64,000 nucleotides of DNA from Shewanella sp. UCD-KL12 (GCF_001957125.1 NZ_MPHJ01000001.1:954320-1018319); one strand, 5' to 3'. Positions 46,681 through 55,707 are shown, counted from the stretch's first letter. The notes: generated by a model from the sequence alone, not told the origin. Program-made: numbers and translations.

Positions 46681-47163
46681 ATGATAACAATAGAGAATGC
46701 TATGCAAAATGAAACCATAATAGCCATACCTGAGTTAGACAGCAGTCCCTCGTTTATTATGGGGTTAGCTTATAAGCAGTTTAGAACCATAGCGAGCCAG
46801 ATGCTCAACGCTGAATTTGATATTACCTTAGAGATGCTCGGTGCCTTACGTGTATTAACTCATTTAGGTGAGGTACCTCAACAAACATTAGCTGAAACGC
46901 TTAACCGAGAACGCTCAGTGACTAAACGTTTAGTGGACAACTGTATCAAGCGAGAATTGATCATTGCACGGAAAAGTGACACCAACAAAAAGGCGCGTTA
47001 TCTCGTCGTGACGGATAAAGGCTTGCTAGTGAAAAAGCAGGCTAGTGCCAAGTTGCAAAAAGTGATTGATGATTTTTACTCGCCACTGACTTCAGATGAG
47101 CAAAAACTGCTTTTGTCATTGTGTAAGAAATTAATTAAAGAAGACTTTTTACTCAGTGAATAG
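46681..47163 (+). CDS. MarR family regulator of the efflux operon
   Basis: A 160-residue MarR regulator. The winged helix is visible in 'VPQQTLAETLNRERSVTKRLVDNCIKRELIIARKSDTNKKARYLVV', where DTNKKAR is the wing. It is the last gene of the HlyD/DUF2955 operon, 16 bases after it, and most likely senses the pump's substrate and represses the operon. Start could be 46681 or the next ATG at 46702. Confidence 0.9.
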   Translation: MITIENAMQNETIIAIPELDSSPSFIMGLAYKQFRTIASQMLNAEFDITLEMLGALRVLTHLGEVPQQTLAETLNRERSVTKRLVDNCIKRELIIARKSDTNKKARYLVVTDKGLLVKKQASAKLQKVIDDFYSPLTSDEQKLLLSLCKKLIKEDFLLSE

Positions 47164-47198
47164 TTAACACTGCAGGGATAACTGCAACTTGTAGTGGA

Positions 47199-48665
47199 TT
47201 AGGTTTGCCAAGATTTTGGGAGAGGCTTCACCCAAGCATCAAGCTGACACTGGTTGTTGATTGATTTTTGAAATGTTTTCGCATCGGCCAAGGTTAAGTT
47301 GGGTGAAGTGATATAAAAGGTATCTGTATGGTGACGAACAAGCGGTTTATTGTCGCCACAGGTAAATCTATCTAAACTTGTTGGTTGCTGCTTACCTGCG
47401 TATAGCTGCACCACATACCAGCTTACTTTACTCTTGCTGCTTGTTACTGCTTTAGCTACAAGCTTAGCCTCTTTCTGATTTCCACCTATGACAACAGGCT
47501 TAACTGCTACCTCCTGCGGGATAGCTGCTTGGATCGAATGAGTTGGCTTATTATCTAATTGGTTTATCTCATCTAACTCATCTAACTCATCGAGTTTATT
47601 TAAGTTACTCAGCTTCGCTAAGTTTATGTTTGACGTCTGGTCTATCTTTTGCGTGGTATTTTGTTTGGTATTTTGCGTCGTTTTTTGCAAGGGTTGAGCG
47701 AGAAGCGAAGAGTCGATGGTCGGCTTTGTTACATGTTCTTCTTGCGTGATGTTTAGCGATTTTGCAGGAGTGATCAACATAAAAAGGACGACAGCGAATA
47801 CAGAAACAAGAGTAAGCGAGGCTACAGCAAGGTAACTAAAGTTGTCGTTCATCTGATTGCTTTCAACGCCTAATGCCTCCTTAATAGCAAGGCGAGCAAT
47901 ACTTGCATCTATTTGCATGCTTGATTTGCCATAACCTATCATCATAGCCCGCTCACATATCTGATTTATTGTTCTAGGGTTGCCATCGCTATATTTAAAG
48001 ATAAGTTTAATCGCAGTATTTTTGAAAAGCGGCTCATGGCGGCCTGAGATTCTGAGTCTGTGAGCGATAAGCTCTTGAGTTCCTGTGAGGTTAAGCGGCA
48101 CTAAATGAGATCTAACTGTGATCCGCTGAGCTATCTGTCTTAATGAATTTTGATTGAGATGCTGTTTGAGAGTTGTATCGCCTACTAAGATAATTTGCAG
48201 CAGCTTAGTGGTATCCGTTTCTAAGTTAGTCAATAGCCTAAGTTGTTCAAGTACGGCTTCACTGAGATGTTGTGCGTCATCTATTACCATAACGGTTTGA
48301 CGTCCATCTTTGTGGTTGTTTAGTAGATATTCACTGAGTCGGTCTATCAGGTGCTTTAAGGTATGCTCACTAAAAGTGAGCGATAGCTCATCACAGAGCT
48401 TAGCCAATAGGGCTATTTCGCTCATCGCAGGGTTACGGATCACTGCAACATCAGTACTTTCGGGAAGCTGCTTGATGAAGGCATTTAATAATGTGCTTTT
48501 GCCTGAGCCTTGTTCACCCGTAAGTAAAATAAAGCCAGCCGTCTGCTCTACGCCATAGTTCAAGTGCGCGATCGCCTCTGAATGGCTTGTACTCAAGTAA
48601 AGCCATTTGTGACTAATATCTGCAGTAAAAGGGTGTTCATTTAGCTGATAAAACGCATTAAACAT
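47199..48665 (-). CDS. ExeA/GspA-type AAA ATPase with SPOR-like tail
   Basis: A 488-residue inner-membrane protein. Residues 1-260 are an ExeA-type AAA+ ATPase: 'FYQLNEHPF' at the start, Walker A GEQGSGKST and Walker B 'VMVIDDAQ'. A membrane segment (about 283-305) follows, then a low-complexity periplasmic linker rich in Asn, Asp, Leu and Glu (LDELDEINQLD), and a C-terminal SPOR-like domain (about 400-480, WYVVQLYAG...). SPOR domains bind denuded peptidoglycan. The arrangement is like ExeA (secretin assembly through the wall) or DamX. ATG 48665 is preferred to a TTG at 48677. Confidence 0.85.
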   Translation of the reverse strand: MFNAFYQLNEHPFTADISHKWLYLSTSHSEAIAHLNYGVEQTAGFILLTGEQGSGKSTLLNAFIKQLPESTDVAVIRNPAMSEIALLAKLCDELSLTFSEHTLKHLIDRLSEYLLNNHKDGRQTVMVIDDAQHLSEAVLEQLRLLTNLETDTTKLLQIILVGDTTLKQHLNQNSLRQIAQRITVRSHLVPLNLTGTQELIAHRLRISGRHEPLFKNTAIKLIFKYSDGNPRTINQICERAMMIGYGKSSMQIDASIARLAIKEALGVESNQMNDNFSYLAVASLTLVSVFAVVLFMLITPAKSLNITQEEHVTKPTIDSSLLAQPLQKTTQNTKQNTTQKIDQTSNINLAKLSNLNKLDELDELDEINQLDNKPTHSIQAAIPQEVAVKPVVIGGNQKEAKLVAKAVTSSKSKVSWYVVQLYAGKQQPTSLDRFTCGDNKPLVRHHTDTFYITSPNLTLADAKTFQKSINNQCQLDAWVKPLPKSWQT

Positions 48666-49024
48666 ATGTGTTATCAATGGCTTTAATTGAGATTAAGCAT
48701 AAGAGCTGATTAGTAATTAGGCAAGCTTAGGAAATCAATTAGCTTAACGCAGATGTTTTTTGGTTTTAACTTGGTGTTAGTTATTGTTTTTATTGTTTTT
48801 TTGTATTTCTTATTTGTTTGTGTTAAGTCTATTGCGAATTTTTAGGTTTAATCGCGGTTTATATACTGACTTAAAGGGGGGGGCTAGTGAAAAATGGAGC
48901 TTGTATGTTTTTGTAGGTGATTTCTTTGGCTGCGAACTTTGTATCATATAACTCGATTTAATAATCTTGTATTATATAGGTGTCAGTGTTTGTTTATTTA
49001 TTAGTATTAATTAGTTCGGTGAAA
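48666..49024. other. T-rich gap between ATPase and focA units
   Basis: No gene. Very T-rich on the plus strand (48770-48840) with a run GGGGGGG at about 48879. The promoter of the ATPase gene (minus strand) should lie at the left end of this gap. Confidence 0.4.
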
Positions 49025-49055
49025 TAACACCATCGTTTGCAGGTCAATGGTGTTA
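49025..49055 (-). terminator. terminator of focA
   Basis: TAACACCAT / ATGGTGTTA stem (13-base loop), followed on the minus strand by TTTCA. It lies about 40 bases after the focA stop. Confidence 0.75.
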
Positions 49056-49096
49056 CTTCTATAAACAGTTTGTGATTAACTTTATATTGCTTATGT

Positions 49097-50011
49097 TTAT
49101 TTCGTACTGTACTTTACTTTTCCTCCTTTGTTTCCTTTTTGTTCTTGTTTTAAATTAACGTTAAGGTTGGGTTTTCTATGGATAACCCAATAAGCAAATC
49201 CTACAAATGCTCCCCCTCCAATAATATTTCCTATAGTGACTGGAATTAAATTATTGAAAAAGAAGTTTCGAATAGTAAGGTCTGAAAATTCACTCGCTGT
49301 ATGGCCTGTCATCTGCCAAAATTCAGGGGTTGCGAAGTTTTGAATAACGATACCCGTTGGGATCATAAACATGTTTGCGATACTGTGCTCAAAGCCACAG
49401 GCAACAAACATAGAGACAGGTAAAAGCATGACCAATACCTTGTCAGTGTTACTGCGACAAGAGAAGGTCATCCAAACTGCTAAGCAGACTAACAAGTTAC
49501 ACAGAAGACCCAGTATTACGGCTTGCAGGAAGGTATGGTGGATCTTATGTTGGGCAACCTTCATTGCATTGATCCCCCATTCACCGCTATTGCTCAAGTA
49601 AGTGCCCGCTAAGTAGATGATGCAGACAAAGAATAGGGCACCAGCGAAGTTACCTATGTAGACGGTAGTCCAGTTTTTGGCTAACTGAGCGTTGGTGATA
49701 CGGTTACTGGCTCGTGCGACAACGGTAAGTACTGTTGAGGTAAATAACTCGCCACCACAGACTACAACTAATATTAATCCAAGACTAAACGCTAAACCGC
49801 CAACCAGCTTGGTCATGCCCCATGGTGCGTCTCCTGCACCCGTTGTCACTGTGATGTAGAAGACAAATGCAATTGAGATAAATACGCCTGCCGACATAGC
49901 AAGAAAGAAAGCTTGAATGGGATTTTTGGTGGCTTTTCCCACACCTACATCTTCAGCTTTTTTGGTCATTTCGCCCGGTAGTAACGCATCGAACGGATTA
50001 TTGTTATCCAT
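49097..50011 (-). CDS. focA: formate/nitrite transporter family formate channel
   Basis: A 304-residue pentameric channel of the FNT family with six membrane segments. 'FNNLIPVTIGNIIGGG' and 'GFEHSIANMFMIPTG' (channel His and Asn) are family hallmarks; E. coli FocA is 285 residues. It carries formate across the inner membrane. It lies near selC/selA/selB and the hyf operon, and the upstream region holds a sigma54 promoter and the same paired operator as hyf, so formate regulation through an FhlA-type activator is likely. The C-terminus is basic with a lysine-rich tail. Confidence 0.93.
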   Translation of the reverse strand: MDNNNPFDALLPGEMTKKAEDVGVGKATKNPIQAFFLAMSAGVFISIAFVFYITVTTGAGDAPWGMTKLVGGLAFSLGLILVVVCGGELFTSTVLTVVARASNRITNAQLAKNWTTVYIGNFAGALFFVCIIYLAGTYLSNSGEWGINAMKVAQHKIHHTFLQAVILGLLCNLLVCLAVWMTFSCRSNTDKVLVMLLPVSMFVACGFEHSIANMFMIPTGIVIQNFATPEFWQMTGHTASEFSDLTIRNFFFNNLIPVTIGNIIGGGAFVGFAYWVIHRKPNLNVNLKQEQKGNKGGKVKYSTK

Positions 50012-50161
50012 ATTGCACCCTCCTTTAGGTTGCTTTTATGGTTTAATTATTTACCTTTAAGGTTTCGTTATCTTTGGTCGTAAATTACTCAAGTGTCAGC
50101 ATCTAAGCCATAAACGTCATTGAGCAAGTTTTCACTCTTCTTCGTTATACGGGTTATGAAT

Positions 50162-50177
50162 AGCAATACCGATGCCA
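50162..50177 (-). promoter_or_regulatory. sigma54 (-24/-12) promoter of focA
   Basis: On the minus strand TGGCATCGGTATTGCT: GG and GC are 10 bases apart, TGGCA and TTGC match the consensus. It is about 140 bases upstream of the focA start and about 85 bases downstream of the paired operator. Confidence 0.75.
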
Positions 50178-50260
50178 GTATTCATTACTTGATGTTAGTT
50201 GTTGTTAATATTGGGAAAAACATGTTTACTGAAACAGGGTTTATCTTGAGTTAATGAAGA

Positions 50261-50280
50261 TGTCGACACTATTGTCGACA
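50261..50280. promoter_or_regulatory. paired TGTCGACA operator upstream of focA
   Basis: TGTCGACA, a 4-base spacer (CTAT), then TGTCGACA again. Each unit is a perfect palindrome. The same arrangement occurs upstream of hyf (55547-55566). FhlA sites of E. coli contain TGTCG and TGACA words, so an FhlA/HyfR-type activator is the obvious candidate binder. Confidence 0.65.
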
Positions 50281-50399
50281 CCAATTCGACTTAGGTGACA
50301 TGAGAGTCTAGGTATTGTCTCTCTAGCTACTGGGCCTTCAGATACTGAGTCTCCAGGTACAGTGTTTGCGGTTAGGGTGCTTAAAGCATGAACCCCTCA

Positions 50400-50520
50400 A
50401 ATAGGCGGTAAAAGTCTAAAGTTTAAAATCTAAAGTTAAAGTCTAAAATCTAATGTCGAACAGTTTGCTGGGATTTAGGTGCTGGGATTTAGTTGGTTGG
50501 ATTTGGCATGTAGGATTTTA
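50400..50520. repeat. low-complexity stretch with short direct repeats
   Basis: Between the focA control region and the PhnD-type gene: degenerate AAAGTCTAAAATCTAA words (50413-50455) and TGCTGGGATTTAG twice (50466-50478 and 50480-50492). No coding sense. The repeats differ from the 15-bp array at 19.2 kb. Confidence 0.55.
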
Positions 50521-50539
50521 GTTTGCAGAAAGGAGAAAT

Positions 50540-50574
50540 AACAAAGGGCGACGAATGCTTAGCCGCCCTTTGTT
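50540..50574 (-). terminator. stem-loop terminating the PhnD-type gene
   Basis: AACAAAGGGCG / CGCCCTTTGTT, 11 pairs, about 60 bases after the end of the minus-strand gene; the tail is only moderately T-rich. Confidence 0.65.
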
Positions 50575-50630
50575 GTTAAAGTAAGGTGTTAAAGTCAGAA
50601 GTTAAAGCTAGATATTAATTTATTTGATAA

Positions 50631-51485
50631 TCAATCAATTAAACCGATTTGCTTAGCGACATCTTCAACGGGTTGATAGTCACTGTTGTCAGCTTCGACA
50701 AAGCTAGCTCTAGGAAAGCTTGCAAGTAAGTCGGCATCATCCATATTGAGTAGAGCTTGTTTAACTTTCTCTGTAAAACCTTCACCAAATTGCGTTTCGA
50801 CACCAGAGCGAATTGTCCACTGATAGTCTGGATATACAGGACTTTTCCAAATGACGCTCACTTTAGATGGGTCAATTTTTCCTGCAGCCAGTGAGCTTTC
50901 CCACACCTTGTAGTTAACAGCGCCTACTTGATATGCCCCAGCTTGCACTTGTGCAATCGTTCTACTGTGATCACCTGAAAAGCCAACACGTTTAAATGCA
51001 TCTTGCGGCTTTTTCTTAAGTTGTTGTTCGATAAAGTATTGCGGCATTAATCGGCCAGAAGTTGAGCCTTTTGAGCCAAAGGTAAATGTGAGATCTTCAA
51101 TTTCAGGGAACTGCTCGCTACTCTTTAGGCCTGTGCTGCTGTGCGCTATGATATAGCTCTTAAAAAATTGGTCCTCATATCCCTGAGCAATCGCTTCAGA
51201 ACCAGGCACTAGGCGTCTTGCTTGAACACCTGACAACCCACCAAACCAAGCGAGTTGGACTTGATTGTTTCTAAAGGCGGTAACCGCTGCTGAGTATGAT
51301 TTAACTGGTACGTAGTTAACATCAACCCCTAGCTCCTTTTCAAGATAAAGAGCGACTTTATCAAATCGGGTTCTTAGTTGACTTTCATCTTCGTCAGGAA
51401 TTGCGGTAAAAGTAAAGCTGGCGGCCATTAATGATTGTGAAAATAGCAGTAGCCCTACTGCAGGTATAAAAGCGGTTTTATTCAT
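50631..51485 (-). CDS. PhnD-family periplasmic binding protein, possibly for selenium oxyanion
   Basis: A 284-residue solute-binding protein with signal peptide (AVGLLLFSQSLMAASF). It is of the phosphate/phosphonate (PhnD) family: 'AWFGGLSGVQARRLVPGSEAIAQGYEDQFFKSYIIAHS' and 'FGSKGSTSGRLMPQYF' are typical, with a ligand loop GSTSGR. No ABC partner genes are adjacent. Proteins like this beside selenium genes have been annotated as putative selenate transporters; here selC, selA and selB follow directly on the other side, which fits. The ligand remains uncertain, phosphonate or phosphite being alternatives. Confidence 0.75.
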   Translation of the reverse strand: MNKTAFIPAVGLLLFSQSLMAASFTFTAIPDEDESQLRTRFDKVALYLEKELGVDVNYVPVKSYSAAVTAFRNNQVQLAWFGGLSGVQARRLVPGSEAIAQGYEDQFFKSYIIAHSSTGLKSSEQFPEIEDLTFTFGSKGSTSGRLMPQYFIEQQLKKKPQDAFKRVGFSGDHSRTIAQVQAGAYQVGAVNYKVWESSLAAGKIDPSKVSVIWKSPVYPDYQWTIRSGVETQFGEGFTEKVKQALLNMDDADLLASFPRASFVEADNSDYQPVEDVAKQIGLID

Positions 51486-51730
51486 AGTGTTTCCATATAC
51501 TAATTATAGTGTGATATATAATTTAGTTGTATTCTATATGAAAGGGGGCGACTTTGCTCACATTAATCAACAGTGTTTATATCTCTTTGTTATAACCGAT
51601 AACGCCTATTGAATTTATTTGTTTAAATATGTTTTGTTATTTATTTTTATATAAAGTTTAGTGGTTTTTATATATTGAGATCTAGTTCAAATTATTATTA
51701 ATTTAAATATATATACTGGATTCAAATTAA

Positions 51731-51822
51731 GGAAGTAGATGAGGTCTGGTGGCCTTCTCGGTCTTCAAAACCGATGTGAGTCTAATAGACTTTGGCAGGT
51801 TCGATTCCTGCCTCTTCCGCCA
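51731..51822 (+). tRNA. selC: tRNA-Sec (UCA anticodon)
   Basis: A 92-base tRNA ending in an encoded CCA. D stem of six pairs (GAGGTC / GGCCTT, two G-U) with a 4-base loop, anticodon stem TCGGT / ACCGA with loop CTTCAAA (anticodon TCA), a long variable arm (AGTC / GACT) and T arm GCAGG-TTCGATT-CCTGC. The acceptor 5' strand GGAAGTAG pairs with CTCTTCC only if the T at position 6 bulges, giving seven pairs plus a bulge in place of the usual eight. It reads UGA codons in selenoprotein mRNAs; selA and selB follow. Confidence 0.95.
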
Positions 51823-51942
51823 ATTTTTAATAAAGTGATGGTTATGGCAGTTTAGTCGTGAATTTGTAGCTATTTGCACTTTTATACATGTTTGCTGATT
51901 TTTTACTGTGCATGAACTTCGAAATATTTCTAAGGAGTACAT

Positions 51943-53370
51943 GTGAGAGCGACTCAAAACAGGACTCAAAAATCAGATCAGAAAGTTAACCATCGCCTTC
52001 CTCAAGTTGAGCAATTGCTGCAACACAGTTTTTTATCCTCCTTTATAGCAAAGTTGAGCCGGCCAGTTGTCACAGAAGTCATTCGTGACTACTTTGCACA
52101 AATCCGTCAAACAGACAGGTTTAAAAACGAGGGGGTCGATGGGATTGATGTCACTACCGATTTGACACTCGCGTTACAAAAAATACTGCTTCAGCGACAA
52201 ACTTCGGTTATCAATGCAACCGGAACCATCATTCACACCAATCTCGGTCGTTCACCGATAGAGCCTTCACTGTGGGATGCCGTAAAAGGGGTGAATACTG
52301 GCTATAACAACCTAGAACTTAAGTTAGAAGATGGGAAGCGTGGCCAAAGAAAAGGGCTGCTTAATACGCTCATCGCTACACTGACTGGCGCAGATGCAGG
52401 GCTTTTGGTTAATAACAATGCCTGCTCTATCTACCTGTTGCTGCATGAACTTGCCAAGGGCAAGGAAGTTATTGTGTCACGGGGGGAGCAGATCCAGATA
52501 GGTGGTGGTTTTCGTATCCCTGATATTTTGGCGCTCTCTGGTGCCAAGCTGGTTGAAGTTGGCACCACAAATATCACCACTGCTGACGATTACATAGAGG
52601 CAATAACAGAAAATACTGCCATGGTGCTGGTTGTCCATCAGTCAAACTTTGCTATTCGTGGTTTTACTGAATCAGCTGATATTAAAGCCCTTAGCCGTCG
52701 ATTACCCAAAGAGGTTATTCTTGCCGTCGATCAAGGCTCTGGCGTAACCAGCGAATGCCATTTTCCTGAAGAGAAATCAGTAGGTAAGTATATCTCTGCT
52801 GGCGCCGATCTCGTTTGTTTTTCCGGTGATAAGATTTTAGGCGGCCCGCAAGCTGGGATTATTTGCGGATGTGATGCGTTAATTAAACGCCTCGAAAAAA
52901 ATCCTATGATGCGTGCATTTCGTCCAGGCAGAGTCGTATTGTCATTAATTGAAGAGTTACTTGTTCGTAAACTCAACGAGCAGGAAAGTGGTAAGGGGAT
53001 CTCTGAGCGCTTGATTTCACAGCTATCTATGACCCTCAGTAAAGCAGATAGGTTAACGCATCTGTTCCCCAACCATATAGAGATATGTTCACTTAAGGCT
53101 GTGGTTGGTGGTGGCACGCTGCCTGACATTGATTACCCATGTTGGGGCGTTACTTTAGCGGGTGAGCCGAACAAATTGAGCCGTGAGCTTAGACTCAGAC
53201 CTACGCCGGTTATTGGCGTTATCCATAAAGAGCAGTTTATGCTGAACCTCGCCAGTGTCACAGATGCTGATTTCGAGCTTTTGATTATCCAGCTTGAGGA
53301 GTACCTCTTGCTAAAACAGGGTTTCAGCGATGGCCATTGCAAAGGTGAGCAAGTAAGGACTGTGATTTGA
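51943..53370 (+). CDS. selA: L-seryl-tRNA(Sec) selenium transferase
   Basis: A 475-residue PLP enzyme that converts Ser-tRNA(Sec) to Sec-tRNA(Sec) using selenophosphate. The PLP lysine is Lys297 in FSGDKILGG; 'INATGTIIHTNLGRSP' and 'LEVGTTNIT'-type substrate region (VEVGTTNITTADDY) match. GTG start with AAGGAG upstream. It follows selC by 120 bases and precedes selB by 10, so selC-selA-selB is a compact unit. selD is not in this window. Confidence 0.96.
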   Translation: MRATQNRTQKSDQKVNHRLPQVEQLLQHSFLSSFIAKLSRPVVTEVIRDYFAQIRQTDRFKNEGVDGIDVTTDLTLALQKILLQRQTSVINATGTIIHTNLGRSPIEPSLWDAVKGVNTGYNNLELKLEDGKRGQRKGLLNTLIATLTGADAGLLVNNNACSIYLLLHELAKGKEVIVSRGEQIQIGGGFRIPDILALSGAKLVEVGTTNITTADDYIEAITENTAMVLVVHQSNFAIRGFTESADIKALSRRLPKEVILAVDQGSGVTSECHFPEEKSVGKYISAGADLVCFSGDKILGGPQAGIICGCDALIKRLEKNPMMRAFRPGRVVLSLIEELLVRKLNEQESGKGISERLISQLSMTLSKADRLTHLFPNHIEICSLKAVVGGGTLPDIDYPCWGVTLAGEPNKLSRELRLRPTPVIGVIHKEQFMLNLASVTDADFELLIIQLEEYLLLKQGFSDGHCKGEQVRTVI

Positions 53371-53380
53371 AGGAGTTCAA

Positions 53381-55243
53381 ATGAAGCGCTCATCAACACA
53401 AGTCATCCCAAATAATACTCATCACGTATCTGAGCAGTTTGTTATTGCTATGGCCGGCCATGTTGATCATGGTAAAACCGCTTTAATACAAGCATTAACA
53501 GGCATCATGACTGCACGTAGCTTTGAGCAAGCCTGCGGTATGACTCAAAACCTAGGCTTTGCTCACTTTGTTGGCAGTGAAGGGCAGCAAGTGGGCGTGA
53601 TCGATGTGCCCGGGCATGAGCGTTATATTCGAAATATGGTTGCCGGACTGTGGAGCATTGAGCTTGTGGTACTCGTTGTTGCGGCCAATGAAGGTTGGAT
53701 GCCGATGACCCAAGCGCATCTTGAAGTCGCTAAGGCAATGGGAAATCGTCCGGTAGTCATCTGTATCACTAAAAAAGAGTTAGTGGATGATGAACAGTTA
53801 CTTGCGTTAGAGGAGGAGCTGCTTGAACGCGTGATGGATTGCTGTGATGAAATCGCTGAAGTGATCTGTGTATCTGCGGTAACGGGCGAGAACATAGAGC
53901 AGCTAAAACAGCTGATTTGTCAGCAGCTGAGCGTAAACACTGCGCCCATAGCCAATGGAGCTATTACAGGTGATATTAGTTGTCAGTCTCAAAATGGCAA
54001 AGCTCACCTTTATGTGGACAGGAGTTTTAGCGTACCTGGGATAGGTACTGTGGTGACAGGCTCGCTTGTCGGCGGCAGTGTAGACGTTGGTACGGGTTTG
54101 ACCTTGATGCCCAAGGGCTTGGCTGTAAAAGTGCGTAGCTTACAGGTTTATCATCAGAGCGTTGAAAGGGCTGAGCCAGTTTCAAGAGTTGCGGTAGGCA
54201 TAAAAGGGGTTAACTACAAAGCGCTTTCCCGAGGAGATTGTTTGGTTGTAGACCCTAAGATGCACAGCGCAACCAGTGAAATTATAGTACGCCTAAATCA
54301 GCTACCGCCTAAACTGAAAAACTGCCAGCTTGAGGTTGCGATTGGCAGTTGGCATGGTGTTGGCCAGCTAATAAAAATTTCTAATACTCAATTGGTCAGG
54401 GTTAAGCTTAAAAGTGAAGTTTGCTGTCACTTTTCGCAAGCAATTGCTTTTATTCAAAACGGAGGCAGTAAGCTGATTGCTAGCGGGTGCTGTGTCTGGT
54501 TACAGGAGATTGAGCGATGGCAAAGACGTCAGCTCTATGGCTTACTCGATACACTGCCTGAAGTTATTGATGACTCTCATCAAGTTCAGCTTCAATTGCA
54601 ACTCGAGGGTTATATTGTTCGTAGCGAAAATCATCAGTTACCTGAGCAGTTCGAATATATTAACCTCGGTGATTTAGCTGTCCTTAAATCATGGTATCAG
54701 CAAACCGAGGCCTCTGTATTATCACTGCTAAATCAACCAAACGCTGCACTTTCAAGTGCAGAGCTTGCCAGTCAGTTACGGGTAAACCTCACGGTATTGA
54801 CCGAGGTTCTTAAGCAGCTAAAAATGCAAGATAAAATTTATCTGAGTTATGAGTGCTGGCTTGCGGGTAGCGGAAGTAGTGAAGATGACCTCTGTGCAGA
54901 AAGTCAGACATTACTCAGTCACATTCGTGCTGCTCAACGAGCAGGATATATTGTCGATAAGCAGGCGAGGGGCGATCTTAAAAAACAGTTAAAAAACTTG
55001 GCTCGGCTTAAGTATGTGACCCAGTTAGAGGACAACATCTATTATGACCAAGGTTTATACCAATGCTTAATTGAAGATGTTTTAGCAGGCTGTAATAAAC
55101 ACGATAAATTAAGTATGGCTGATATTAAACAACGCTCAAAATTAAGTCGTAAATATGCCATTCCTTTAGCCAATAAGATGGAGAGAGATGGCTGGGTAAA
55201 AAGAGATGAAAATGACAGGGTCGTATTGAAAAGCTTATTTTAA
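53381..55243 (+). CDS. selB: selenocysteine-specific elongation factor
   Basis: A 620-residue GTPase that brings Sec-tRNA to the ribosome at SECIS elements. The G domain starts with AGHVDHGKTALI; 'DVPGHERYIRNM' is G3 and 'CITKKELV' the G4 region (NKxD variant TKKE). Four winged-helix domains at the C-terminus bind the mRNA hairpin ('LSRKYAIPLANKMERDGW' in the last). Length matches E. coli SelB (614). It is 10 bases downstream of selA. Confidence 0.96.
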   Translation: MKRSSTQVIPNNTHHVSEQFVIAMAGHVDHGKTALIQALTGIMTARSFEQACGMTQNLGFAHFVGSEGQQVGVIDVPGHERYIRNMVAGLWSIELVVLVVAANEGWMPMTQAHLEVAKAMGNRPVVICITKKELVDDEQLLALEEELLERVMDCCDEIAEVICVSAVTGENIEQLKQLICQQLSVNTAPIANGAITGDISCQSQNGKAHLYVDRSFSVPGIGTVVTGSLVGGSVDVGTGLTLMPKGLAVKVRSLQVYHQSVERAEPVSRVAVGIKGVNYKALSRGDCLVVDPKMHSATSEIIVRLNQLPPKLKNCQLEVAIGSWHGVGQLIKISNTQLVRVKLKSEVCCHFSQAIAFIQNGGSKLIASGCCVWLQEIERWQRRQLYGLLDTLPEVIDDSHQVQLQLQLEGYIVRSENHQLPEQFEYINLGDLAVLKSWYQQTEASVLSLLNQPNAALSSAELASQLRVNLTVLTEVLKQLKMQDKIYLSYECWLAGSGSSEDDLCAESQTLLSHIRAAQRAGYIVDKQARGDLKKQLKNLARLKYVTQLEDNIYYDQGLYQCLIEDVLAGCNKHDKLSMADIKQRSKLSRKYAIPLANKMERDGWVKRDENDRVVLKSLF

Positions 55244-55546
55244 TCACTACAGGGTTAACCTGTTTGCTTTTTATCACACCTTACTCCCTATCGATATTAG
55301 ATTTCCTATTCATTATTAAATATTGCTCTATGAATACCTTCCCCTAATTGTTTTTACCTTTAAACGCGGAAACTTATAACGGTTTTTTGTGTACCCTACT
55401 GATTTGTATGTGTTTGTAGTTGTGTGTTCTAGCTTGTTATTATCCCTGCGTTATTATGAGATACCAATCACAAACACGGTATTTAATAAATGTTATTGGC
55501 ATGATGAAATTTATTTATATCGTTTGTGTCATTGCTGTTTTATAAG

Positions 55547-55566
55547 TGTCGTCATAAGTGTCGACA
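55547..55566. promoter_or_regulatory. paired TGTCGWCA operator upstream of hyf
   Basis: TGTCGTCA, spacer TAAG, TGTCGACA: the same two-unit, 4-base-spacer layout as upstream of focA. One mismatch in the first unit. Lies about 125-145 bases upstream of the sigma54-like promoter. Confidence 0.6.
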
Positions 55567-55691
55567 CATATTCCTATTGCGATTAACCCCCTTGTTCATT
55601 AATTAGAAGTCGTTAAGTTACTAAGTTTAAATTCTAGTGCTTACAGTAACTTAGTTAAGTTTAGGTTGATTATTTATTTCTGTGTAAAACT

Positions 55692-55707
55692 TGGTGTGAA
55701 AATTGTA
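55692..55707 (+). promoter_or_regulatory. possible sigma54 promoter of hyf
   Basis: TGGTGTGAAAATTGTA has GG and G at the right spacing and keeps TGG and TTG, but the -12 C is T. It lies 40 bases before hyfA. No better -24/-12 match occurs in the gap. Confidence 0.4.

Noticed and set aside
55389..55586. 65-residue open frame upstream of hyf
   Set aside because: Unusual composition, no ribosome site and overlap with the paired operator; treated as chance.
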